This document shows positions 1-5,992 of a DNA stretch of 5,992 nt, piece by piece. Under the pieces are notes generated by a model. That model ran no database searches. It saw nothing but the letters and a program-made list of their open reading frames with translations, and was not told where the DNA came from. How positions within the stretch are numbered: position 1 is the first letter of the stretch; every line of letters starts with the position of its first letter. The stretch is from Desulfobacteraceae bacterium. Its GTDB lineage: Bacteria; Desulfobacterota; DSM-4660; Desulfatiglandales; Desulfatiglandaceae. The DNA lies in the NCBI GenBank assembly GCA_030632525.1, contig DAOVUP010000117.1:1-5992 (forward strand), written 5' to 3'. The translations under genes and the position numbers were made by a program.

Positions 1-1608
1 CAACCTGCAGAAGGGGAGGAGAAGGTCTTTGAGACCCTTTCAGGCATACCCGTTGAACCGCTATACACTCCAGCTCATACGGCCGGGATGGACTATCTTA
101 ATGACTTAGGTTTTCCCGGCCAGGAGCCTTATGTTCGGGGTGTTCATCCCACCATGTACCGGGGCCGGACCTGGACCCTGAGGCAGTTGGCAGGTTTTGG
201 TCCCGCTGAAGAGACAAACAAGAGATATAAATTCCTTCTCAAGGAGGGCGCTACGGGTATAAACGGTGTCTTTGATTATCCTACCCTCCGGGGATTCGAT
301 TCCACGGATCCTTTTGCCCGGGCCGACGCAGGACGAGGCGGAGTAGCCATCGACACAATAGAGGATATGCGTATTCTTTTTGAGGGCATACCTATAGATA
401 AGATCAGTACTTCCTTGGTCACGTGTCAGCCCATCTGCAACATCAGCGTTCAATCCATGTATTTCGCCAATGCCGAGATGCAAAATGTCCCACTCCATAA
501 ACTGACCGGGACAAGCCAAAACGATTTTCTAATGGAGACGGTAATTACGGTTGCACCTGAGCTTTTGCCCCCCAGATTTTCCTTTAAATTGAGCTGCGAT
601 GCCATTGAATACTGCACTAAGCGTGTTCCGCGCTGGAACCCAATAAGCTTTGCGGGCTATAATTATAGAGAATCCGGGTGTTCAGCGGCCCAGGAGGTGG
701 CTTTTGTTATTGCCAATGCGACCGCATGTTCCGAGGAGTTAATCCGAAGGGGGCTTGAAGTGGACAGCTTTGCCCCACGTCTCAGCTTCTTCCTCTCAGC
801 TCACAATGACTTTTTCGAGGAGATAGCTAAATATCGCGCTGCCAGGAGAATCTGGTTTCACATCATGAAGGAACGCTTTGGGGCAAAAGACCCGCGTTCT
901 TTGAGGTTGAGGTTTCATGTCCAGACCGCAGGAGTCGCCCTGACTGCTCAACAACCACTGAATAACATATCGAGGGCTGCCTACCACGCCCTGTCGGCAG
1001 TACTTGGCGGAGCCCAGTCGGTTCATATTGATGGATATGATGAGGCCCTATGCACACCGACCGAGCTTTCCTCCCTCACGGCCCTCAGAACCAACCAGGT
1101 CCTTCAATTAGAAACAAGGGTGACTAACACCATTGATCCATTAGGGGGCTCTTATTTTGTGGAGACCTTGACCAACAAGATGGAGGAAGAGACCCTCCGG
1201 CTCTTGGACGAAATAGATGGAATGGGAGGGATTGTCAAGGCAGCGGAAACCGGATGGATACATAACGAGATCTCCAATTCAGCATATGAATACCAACAGG
1301 CAATTGAGTCGGGTAAGATGCCCATTGTGGGAGTAAACTGTTACCAGATGGAAGAGGAAGAGCTTCCCGTGGAGCTTTTTGAGGTACCGGAAACCCTTCA
1401 GATTCAGGAACAGAAGCTCAAGAAGATCAAGGATGAACGGAACGGGACCCACGTACGGGAAGCGCTGGATGCCGTTGCCCGGTGCTGTGAGCAAGAGGGA
1501 AATCTCATGGAGGTCATTGTAGAATCTGTCAAAACTCGGGTTACCCAAGGGGAGATCTCACAGACCCTCAAGGGTTCTTATGGCACGTGGGATCCCCCAC
1601 TTTTTTAG
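1..1608 (+). CDS. Adenosylcobalamin-dependent acyl-CoA mutase, large (catalytic) subunit, 5' partial
   Basis: Methylmalonyl-CoA mutase family TIM-barrel subunit, expected to catalyse a radical carbon-skeleton rearrangement of an acyl-CoA in the cytoplasm. The frame is open to base 1, and the 29 codons before the first ATG (88) already encode family sequence (SGIPVEPLYTP), so the true start lies left of the window; 535 residues are visible. Numbering from the ATG at 88, family hallmarks are PTMYRGR (21-27), RQLAGFG (32-38), SQND (143-146), FAPRLSFF (228-235), TAQQ (286-289) and DPLGGSY near the C-terminus. CoA-contact residues recalled from the Propionibacterium enzyme are kept (S109, R231, S233, H277, Q279), as is E319 near the adenosyl group. 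Acyl-pocket residues differ: Leu34 for Tyr89, no Arg for Arg207, Asn192 for His244. There is no fused B12 domain; that is supplied by the next gene. Family assignment is near certain; the substrate is unknown and is unlikely to be methylmalonyl-CoA. Confidence 0.93.
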   Translation, partial: QPAEGEEKVFETLSGIPVEPLYTPAHTAGMDYLNDLGFPGQEPYVRGVHPTMYRGRTWTLRQLAGFGPAEETNKRYKFLLKEGATGINGVFDYPTLRGFDSTDPFARADAGRGGVAIDTIEDMRILFEGIPIDKISTSLVTCQPICNISVQSMYFANAEMQNVPLHKLTGTSQNDFLMETVITVAPELLPPRFSFKLSCDAIEYCTKRVPRWNPISFAGYNYRESGCSAAQEVAFVIANATACSEELIRRGLEVDSFAPRLSFFLSAHNDFFEEIAKYRAARRIWFHIMKERFGAKDPRSLRLRFHVQTAGVALTAQQPLNNISRAAYHALSAVLGGAQSVHIDGYDEALCTPTELSSLTALRTNQVLQLETRVTNTIDPLGGSYFVETLTNKMEEETLRLLDEIDGMGGIVKAAETGWIHNEISNSAYEYQQAIESGKMPIVGVNCYQMEEEELPVELFEVPETLQIQEQKLKKIKDERNGTHVREALDAVARCCEQEGNLMEVIVESVKTRVTQGEISQTLKGSYGTWDPPLF

Positions 1609-1639
1609 GCCTATTGATGATTGAAGAGAGAAGGTCCTT

Positions 1640-2026
1640 ATGAAAAAGAAAATCAGGATAGTCGTAGCACGTCTCGGTATGGATGCACACTGGCGAGGGA
1701 GTATTGTCGTAGCGCGCGCCCTGCGCGATGCTGGAATGGAAGTCATTTATTTGGGCAATCAAATGCCGGAAACCATTGTTGCGACGGCAATACAGGAGGA
1801 TGCAGATATCGTTGGTTTGAGCACCCTCTCAGGAAACCATATGGTTCTGGCGCCTGAAGTAGTCCGACTTTTCAGGAAAGAAGATGTGGATGAGCCAACA
1901 GTGATTCTTGGCGGTACAATACCCCCTGACGATATTCCAAGGCTCAAAGAGGCAGGTATAGCCGAGGTCTTTGGAACGGGGACATCTTTGAAAAAGATAA
2001 CAGACTTTATAACCGGATCTATTTAA
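1640..2026 (+). CDS. Acyl-CoA mutase small subunit, B12-binding protein
   Basis: Stand-alone cobalamin-binding domain of 128 residues, normal length for the small subunit of split acyl-CoA mutases. It should bind adenosylcobalamin base-off, with its histidine as lower cobalt ligand, and dock on the large subunit encoded 31 bases upstream. Visible motifs are D15-x-H17-x-x-G20 (the ligand motif), S61-T62-L63 (SxL, nucleotide-tail pocket) and G91-G92 followed by PPDDIP. The stretch VVARALRDAGMEVIYLG (23-39) is typical of the family. The start at 1640 has a purine-rich Shine-Dalgarno (GAGAGAAGG, 1626-1634) at good spacing. One oddity is Arg11 where the family usually has a lysine four residues before the motif aspartate (Lys604 in the Propionibacterium enzyme). 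Co-transcription with the large subunit is very likely. Confidence 0.93.
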   Translation: MKKKIRIVVARLGMDAHWRGSIVVARALRDAGMEVIYLGNQMPETIVATAIQEDADIVGLSTLSGNHMVLAPEVVRLFRKEDVDEPTVILGGTIPPDDIPRLKEAGIAEVFGTGTSLKKITDFITGSI

Positions 2027-2143
2027 CCGGCATCTCCGTCTCTTCTCAAAAACTCCGGCACAGGGAACTCCTTTACCGCTATGCGGAATACTGGACGCAA
2101 GACATATATCTCCCCGAAACTTCTTTGACGCTCCAGGGTAATT

Positions 2144-3334
2144 ATGAAAAACCCACATAACGGTCCTCGAAAGAGGATAGCAAATCTTCAACACACCATG
2201 GAGGACGCTGACGTTGATGCCGTATTGCTCAGCTATTCCAGGTCTACCCTGTACTATGCCGGCACGACTCAACCGTCAATCCTGGTTATCACACCTGAAG
2301 ACTATCATCTAACAGTCATAAGAGGTATGGAATGGGCCATGAATGAGACATGGCTCAAATCAGAGAAAATCAGTTCAGGCAATGGCTACAAAGAGGTGAA
2401 GGAGCTACTCACTGGTTGGAAGATCGAAAAAGGCAGGTTAGGTTTGGAGTTAGATATACTTCCTGCCGGTCAATATCTTCAACTTTTAAAACTCTTTTCC
2501 CCATTAAGCATTGTCGACATATCGAAACTGATCTTAGAGCAAAGAAAAATCAAGGATGTTGAGGAGATTGAGCATACCAGAGAAGCCTGCCGAATAGTCC
2601 ATTGCGGACACCAAAGGATACTTGAGGTGCTTCGGGAAGAAATAACAGAACTGGAATTGTCGTCGGAAATCGAGGATGCCCATCGAAAGGCTGGGCACGA
2701 AGGCCAATATTTTATAAGACAGTTCGACTTTTTTATGGGTACTGGACCTGTTAGTTCCGGCGCCAACCTGTCAAGGATTGCCGGTAAGCTCGTGTCCATC
2801 AGCGGTGTTGGCCTGAGCCCTTCCATTCCCATGGGCGCATCATTAAAAAAGATCAAAAAGGGCGAGACGATAGTCGTGGATATCCCGACTCATTACCGAG
2901 GTTACCACGCAGATCAGAGTCGAACATATGTCCTGGGAAAACCTGAACCTGTTTGTGAATCCATGTACGCCGGCATGAAGGAAATAGCAGATCGCATCAT
3001 TGATATGCTGAGGCCTGGTATAAGCTGCACCCATCTCTATCATGTGGCATGCACTCTTGCAGAAAACATGGGTATGAGTTCTTATTTTATGCGCATCGGT
3101 AATGATTCAAGAAAAGTACCTTTTATCGGTCACGGTGTGGGCCTTGAAGTGAACGAGCCGCCGTTGCTTGGCAAAGATAACCAAGAGGTCCTTGAAGAAG
3201 GGATGATCATCGCCCTGGAACTTGAAATGTGCGGGTCTGTGGGTCAAGTGGTGAAACTGGAAGATATGCTCTTAATTTCTTCCGGGGGATCTGAAATTTT
3301 GCCCATAAGCCCAAGGGATCTTCACCAGATTTAA
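2144..3334 (+). CDS. M24-family metallopeptidase (aminopeptidase P / creatinase-like fold)
   Basis: Protein of 396 residues with the two-part architecture of the M24 family: a creatinase-type N-terminal domain (about 10-130) and a C-terminal pita-bread domain (about 140-390). All five expected dinuclear-metal ligands can be picked out: D246 and D257 (VVDIP...HADQSRTY), H330 (GHGVG), E359 (IALELE) and E373 (KLEDM). This supports an active metalloenzyme, probably an Xaa-Pro peptidase or dipeptidase acting in the cytoplasm; no signal peptide or membrane segment is seen. Oddities: the second histidine of the usual GHGxGxxxHE motif is Asn337, and no obvious histidine fills the upstream substrate-contact position around 200-232, so specificity or chemistry may differ from classical prolidases. 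The start at 2144 has AGGG at 2135-2138, and an in-frame stop lies just upstream (2126). It follows the mutase small subunit after 117 bases with no convincing promoter or terminator, so it may share that transcript. Exact substrate not predictable. Confidence 0.85.
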   Translation: MKNPHNGPRKRIANLQHTMEDADVDAVLLSYSRSTLYYAGTTQPSILVITPEDYHLTVIRGMEWAMNETWLKSEKISSGNGYKEVKELLTGWKIEKGRLGLELDILPAGQYLQLLKLFSPLSIVDISKLILEQRKIKDVEEIEHTREACRIVHCGHQRILEVLREEITELELSSEIEDAHRKAGHEGQYFIRQFDFFMGTGPVSSGANLSRIAGKLVSISGVGLSPSIPMGASLKKIKKGETIVVDIPTHYRGYHADQSRTYVLGKPEPVCESMYAGMKEIADRIIDMLRPGISCTHLYHVACTLAENMGMSSYFMRIGNDSRKVPFIGHGVGLEVNEPPLLGKDNQEVLEEGMIIALELEMCGSVGQVVKLEDMLLISSGGSEILPISPRDLHQI

Positions 3335-3354
3335 CACCCACTCCGGGCAATGGC

Positions 3355-4164
3355 TTACTCGCCCTCGGCCTCTACGCCCCCGAGGGAATTTGTATTCACC
3401 GGACTCAAGCTCCGAATAAAATCTCCAACAGATGCCACGCCCATTTCTTCGACCTTACGGATCGTTTCGGTTCCGATGACAGCGATATCCGCCTTCCCCC
3501 TCAGAAAATCAACATTCGCCCGCTCCTTTATGCCAAATCCAACCGCAAGGGGAAGGCTGGAGGCCTTGCGACATCTGACGAGATAGGAGTCCAGCCCGGT
3601 GGAGAAGTTGGTGTCAGCTCCGGTAACCCCCTTTCGGGCCACGCAGTAGATAAATCCCCTGCCAAAGGAGTCAAGATATTTCATCCTCTTATCCGATGTG
3701 GCGGGTGAAAAGATAAGGATCGGGGCGAGATCGTATGCCTTCATTGCCTCTAAATAATCATGGCCCTCTTCTGGCGGCAGGTCGGGGATAATGGCTCCCT
3801 GCAACCCCCTTTTTGCCATAGCAGAGACGAAATCATGCACCCCGTAACAAAAGAGGATATTATAATAGGTCATAATTAGGAAAGGGATATCAAACTTCCG
3901 AACGACCCTTTCAGCAAGATTGAGGCATGCTTTTACTGTGGCCCCCCTTTGAAGGGCTCGCTGGTTTGCCCGGACAATCACCGGACCATCAGCAATCGGT
4001 TCGGAGAAGGGGACCTGTAACTCTATTAGATCAACACCCGAATCTACCATGGTCTCGACGATTTTGAAGGAATCCTCTAAAGAAGGATATCCAAGTACGA
4101 TATGGGTCATCAAGAGGATATCCTTTTCCTTAAGCTTGTTCCTGAGAACCATCTCAAGCGCCAT
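3355..4164 (-). CDS. trpA: Tryptophan synthase alpha chain
   Basis: Cleaves indole-3-glycerol phosphate to indole and glyceraldehyde 3-phosphate and passes indole to TrpB through the complex's internal tunnel. With the start at 4164 the protein has 269 residues, the usual TrpA length. The catalytic acids are E48 (in LIELQVPFSEP) and D59 (in IADGP), matching Glu49 and Asp60 of the E. coli enzyme with identical spacing; Tyr173 matches Tyr175. PDLPPEE (127-133) and RKGVTGA (177-183) are further family signatures. The ATG at 4164 is preferred because AAGGGG lies seven bases upstream; an ATG at 4170 would be one base from it, and a longer frame to 4212 would run deep into trpB. The gene overlaps the trpB stop by 11 bases, indicating translational coupling. 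Odd residues: Gln50 for the usual Gly, Glu55 for Asp in the SDP motif, and Thr232 for the phosphate-binding Ser in the usual GSA motif. Confidence 0.95.
   Translation of the reverse strand: MALEMVLRNKLKEKDILLMTHIVLGYPSLEDSFKIVETMVDSGVDLIELQVPFSEPIADGPVIVRANQRALQRGATVKACLNLAERVVRKFDIPFLIMTYYNILFCYGVHDFVSAMAKRGLQGAIIPDLPPEEGHDYLEAMKAYDLAPILIFSPATSDKRMKYLDSFGRGFIYCVARKGVTGADTNFSTGLDSYLVRCRKASSLPLAVGFGIKERANVDFLRGKADIAVIGTETIRKVEEMGVASVGDFIRSLSPVNTNSLGGVEAEGE
3362..3386. other. GC-rich inverted repeat at the convergent junction, possible weak terminator
   Basis: CCCTCGG (3362-3368) and CCGAGGG (3380-3386) can pair as a seven-base stem with an 11-base loop. It lies in the last codons of trpA, 28 bases after the stop codon of the plus-strand peptidase gene. 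No continuous T tract follows on either strand; on the plus strand the next bases are AATTTGTATT. It might slow or end plus-strand transcription, but it could equally be chance in a GC-rich coding end. Confidence 0.25.
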
Positions 4165-5380
4165 ATTCATTCCCCTTTTTTTGAATGAACTCCTTCCAGC
4201 CCGGATCTGCAAATGCCTCAGCGATGGTAAAAATGTCCTTATCCCCCCGGCCGGACTGATTGATCAGGATAATGTCGTCTGCAGAAAGATCCGGGGCCTC
4301 TTTGAACGCCTGTACAAAGGCATGGGCCGACTCGAGGGCCGGTATCAGACCCTCCTTTCTGATTGTGAGGGCCATAGCGTCCAGGACCTCCGAATCGGTT
4401 GCTGCTTCAAATCTGATCCTCCCTCTTTCCCGGTGCCAGGCAAGGATAGGCGATACCCCTACATAGTCTAAGCCCGCTGCTACACTGTGGGTTTCTTTCA
4501 TCTGTCCGTCCCTGTCCTGGAGAAAGTAGGTCTTGTACCCTTGGGCCACCCCCACAGACCCATTATCAGAAGCAAGCCGCGATGCATGCCGCTCCGTGTC
4601 CAGACCCTCCCCTGCTGCCTCAACCCCCACTAACTCCACCCGGTCATCAAGAAAGGCGCTGAAAATCCCTAAAGCATTGGATCCTCCTCCTACGCAGGCA
4701 TAAACACGGGAAGGTAATTTACCTTCACGTTTTAAGATCTGTTCCCGGGCCTCTTTGCCCATGATGGACTGAAAATAGGAGACCATCTCCGGGAAGGGAT
4801 GCGGTCCGCATGCTGTGCCTAACACATAATGGGTATCATCCATGTTGGTGACCCAGTCGCGAAAGGCCTCATTAATGGCGTCTTTCAATATGCGTGTACC
4901 GTCTGCAACCGGGATGACTTCAGCGCCTAAACGCTCCATCCAGAAGACATTGGGTCTCTGTCGTTCCACATCCACTTCCCCCATATAGACCGTGCATTTA
5001 AAACCAAATCTGGCCGCCATGGTGGCCGTGGCAACACCGTGCTGGCCCGCACCGGTTTCAGCAATAACCCTGGATTTTCCCATACGTTTTGCAAGGAGCC
5101 CCTGGCCCATCACGTTGTTTGCCTTATGGGCGCCCGTGTGATTCAGGTCTTCTCGTTTGATGTAAATACGGGCCCCATCAAAATGCCTTGTGAGATTTTC
5201 AGCAAAGGTAAGAGGTGTTGGCCGGCAGGAGTAAGTCGACATGATATACATATATTCCTGCCAAAAGCTGGGGTCGGTCTTGACTTTTTCAAAGGCTTCA
5301 ACAAGCTCGTCAAAGGTGGTGGTGAGAATCTCGGGAATGAAAACCCCACCAAATTCTCCATAGTACCCCCGGTTAATCAT
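4154..5380 (-). CDS. trpB: Tryptophan synthase beta chain
   Basis: PLP-dependent beta-replacement enzyme that condenses indole with L-serine to make L-tryptophan, partnered with TrpA. The protein has 408 residues from the chosen start. Seen in sequence: PLP lysine K86 in HTGAHKANN, catalytic E108 in AETGAGQHG, cofactor-phosphate loop GGGSNA (231-236), E350 in PALESAHA and S376 in SGRGDKD, all at positions close to those of E. coli TrpB; D305 in GLDY is the indole/serine-site aspartate. The start at 5380 is chosen over an upstream ATG at 5395 because GGAGG sits eight bases before it, whereas nothing resembling a ribosome site precedes 5395. It overlaps trpF by 8 bases and trpA by 11. The segment after D305 reads VGVSPIL, where most TrpB1 proteins have a GP(E/Q)H-like sequence. 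This is the canonical TrpA-partnered TrpB1 type rather than the longer TrpB2. Confidence 0.96.
   Translation of the reverse strand: MINRGYYGEFGGVFIPEILTTTFDELVEAFEKVKTDPSFWQEYMYIMSTYSCRPTPLTFAENLTRHFDGARIYIKREDLNHTGAHKANNVMGQGLLAKRMGKSRVIAETGAGQHGVATATMAARFGFKCTVYMGEVDVERQRPNVFWMERLGAEVIPVADGTRILKDAINEAFRDWVTNMDDTHYVLGTACGPHPFPEMVSYFQSIMGKEAREQILKREGKLPSRVYACVGGGSNALGIFSAFLDDRVELVGVEAAGEGLDTERHASRLASDNGSVGVAQGYKTYFLQDRDGQMKETHSVAAGLDYVGVSPILAWHRERGRIRFEAATDSEVLDAMALTIRKEGLIPALESAHAFVQAFKEAPDLSADDIILINQSGRGDKDIFTIAEAFADPGWKEFIQKKGNEYGA
4172..4177 (-). promoter_or_regulatory. Ribosome binding site of trpA (decides the start)
   Basis: On the minus strand AAGGGG runs from 4177 down to 4172, following a run of A. 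The spacing to the ATG at 4164 is seven bases; to the ATG at 4170 it would be only one. The site lies inside the 3' end of trpB, fitting coupled translation of the two tryptophan synthase subunits. Confidence 0.7.
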
Positions 5381-5992
5381 CCAGCAGTCCTCCATGGTTT
5401 ATTTTTCGGATCTTCTCCATCAGCTCTCTCATGAGGAGATGATCCTTTTTTCCTGGCCGTTTTTCCACGCCGCTGTTTACATCCACTGCAAAGGGCTTTA
5501 CAAAGGAAATGGCTTTCTCAATATTTGACGGTGTAAGCCCCCCTGATAGAATAATATGGATTCCAGAATCCTTGCCCCTGACAGCCAGGTCCCAGTTGCA
5601 TGTCTTTCCTGTGCCGCCTCTGATATTTTCATCGTAGGAATCAAAAAGTATGGCCCTGATTTTTCCGCGATAAGGTCTGATAGATTGAAGGACCGATCCG
5701 TCCCTGAACCGGAAGGCCTTGATTGCTTGAGGCATGAATTCGGCGCAAATTTCCGGGGTTTCATCACCGTGAAGTTGAATGAGATCGAGACCACAAGACC
5801 CTATGATCTCTCTTATGGAATCCGGGTTTTCGTTTACAAAGGCCCCTACCGTCTGCACAAAGGGGGGAATGCCACATATGATCTCCCGTGCCTTTTCAGG
5901 TGTGATCTGCCTGGGGCTTGGGGCAAATATGAATCCGATGGCATCTGCACCCATCTCCACGCTCATCCTTGCATCCCGGCGATTGGTTATTC
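5373..5992 (-). CDS. trpF: Phosphoribosylanthranilate isomerase, 5' partial
   Basis: Catalyses the Amadori rearrangement of N-(5'-phosphoribosyl)anthranilate to CdRP in tryptophan synthesis, as a single-domain TIM barrel. The frame continues past the first ATG (5966) to the window edge, and those codons read ITNRRDAR, the second part of the conserved CGITN(x)xDA signature, so the start and the catalytic cysteine lie roughly ten residues beyond base 5992. Visible signatures are GADAIGFIF, LIQLHGDETPE, the catalytic-acid region LFDSYDE (Asp codon at 5640-5642) followed by RGGTGKTCNWD, then SGGLTPSNI and VDVNSGVE, which form the phosphate-binding end. The gene is not fused to trpC, unlike in enterobacteria. 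It ends 8 bases inside trpB, so the two are probably translationally coupled. Nothing in the visible part looks degraded. Confidence 0.94.
   Translation of the reverse strand, partial: ITNRRDARMSVEMGADAIGFIFAPSPRQITPEKAREIICGIPPFVQTVGAFVNENPDSIREIIGSCGLDLIQLHGDETPEICAEFMPQAIKAFRFRDGSVLQSIRPYRGKIRAILFDSYDENIRGGTGKTCNWDLAVRGKDSGIHIILSGGLTPSNIEKAISFVKPFAVDVNSGVEKRPGKKDHLLMRELMEKIRKINHGGLLDD
5388..5393 (-). promoter_or_regulatory. Ribosome binding site of trpB (decides the start)
   Basis: On the minus strand GGAGGA runs from 5393 down to 5388, a near-perfect Shine-Dalgarno core. It lies eight bases (from GGAGG) before the ATG at 5380. It is inside the end of trpF and just inside the alternative upstream ATG (5395), which has no such site of its own. 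This placement favours 5380 as the trpB start. Confidence 0.8.

Noticed and set aside
106..519. Antisense open frame of 137 codons within the mutase large subunit
   Set aside because: Shadow of a strongly conserved coding region; no family resemblance.
88..1608. ATG at 88 as the start of the mutase large subunit
   Set aside because: Codons 1-87 in the same frame already encode conserved family sequence (SGIPVEPLYTP), so the gene begins left of the window.
1621..1857. Plus-strand 78-codon frame overlapping the small-subunit gene
   Set aside because: It is out of frame with the clear B12-binding protein, and its translation has no motif.
2027..2143. Possible promoter, small ORF or RNA structure in the 117-base gap
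   Set aside because: TTGACG at 2125 has no -10 partner before the start codon; the ATG at 2081 gives only 15 codons; CCGC-TAT-GCGG (2076-2086) is a four-base stem, too small to count.
1829..2272. Antisense open frame of 147 codons spanning the small-subunit end and the gap before the peptidase gene
   Set aside because: No recognisable motif, Cys/Arg/Ser-rich composition typical of antisense frames, and it opposes two clear genes.
4165..4212. Longer trpA beginning at 4212 or 4170
   Set aside because: The extra N-terminal residues are not TrpA-like and overlap trpB by up to 59 bases; the Shine-Dalgarno at 4172-4177 is spaced for 4164.
4049..4471. Plus-strand open frame of 140 codons across the trpB/trpA junction
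   Set aside because: Lies entirely opposite conserved trpB and trpA sequence and shows no domain.
5381..5395. trpB start at 5395
   Set aside because: No ribosome site precedes it, while GGAGG lies eight bases before the ATG at 5380, and MINRGYYGEFGG is a normal TrpB N-terminus.

Overview
The window holds two convergent gene blocks and no mobile elements, RNA genes or CRISPR arrays. Tight gene spacing, clear Shine-Dalgarno sequences and single-domain trp genes indicate a bacterium. Base composition looks balanced (about 50% G+C by eye). The separate mutase subunits and the style of the trp proteins would fit an anaerobic bacterium such as a member of the Desulfobacterota, but that is an inference from recalled resemblance, not a placement.

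Plus strand, 1-3334: the 5'-truncated large (catalytic) subunit of an adenosylcobalamin-dependent acyl-CoA mutase of the methylmalonyl-CoA mutase family (1-1608), then its separate B12-binding small subunit (1640-2026), then, after 117 bases without a gene, an M24-family metallopeptidase/aminopeptidase-P-like protein (2144-3334). The two mutase chains should assemble into one enzyme. The large subunit keeps its CoA-contact residues, but the residues that read the acyl group differ: the tyrosine and arginine that bind the substrate carboxylate are gone, and the nearly invariant active-site histidine is asparagine. Its substrate is therefore probably not methylmalonyl-CoA. What the peptidase contributes is not evident from sequence.

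Minus strand, 3355-5992: the distal end of a tryptophan biosynthesis operon in the order trpF (5' end cut by the window edge), trpB, trpA. The genes overlap by 8 and 11 bases, so translation is probably coupled. TrpF isomerises phosphoribosylanthranilate. TrpA and TrpB form tryptophan synthase: TrpA cleaves indole-3-glycerol phosphate, and TrpB joins the indole to serine. Catalytic residues are present in all three, but TrpA and TrpB carry unusual second-shell residues. The first gene(s) of the operon, its promoter and any attenuator lie beyond the right edge.

The two blocks meet tail to tail with only 20 bases between stop codons (3335-3354). No stretch over 300 bases lacks a gene. The most interesting item is the mutase with the altered acyl pocket.
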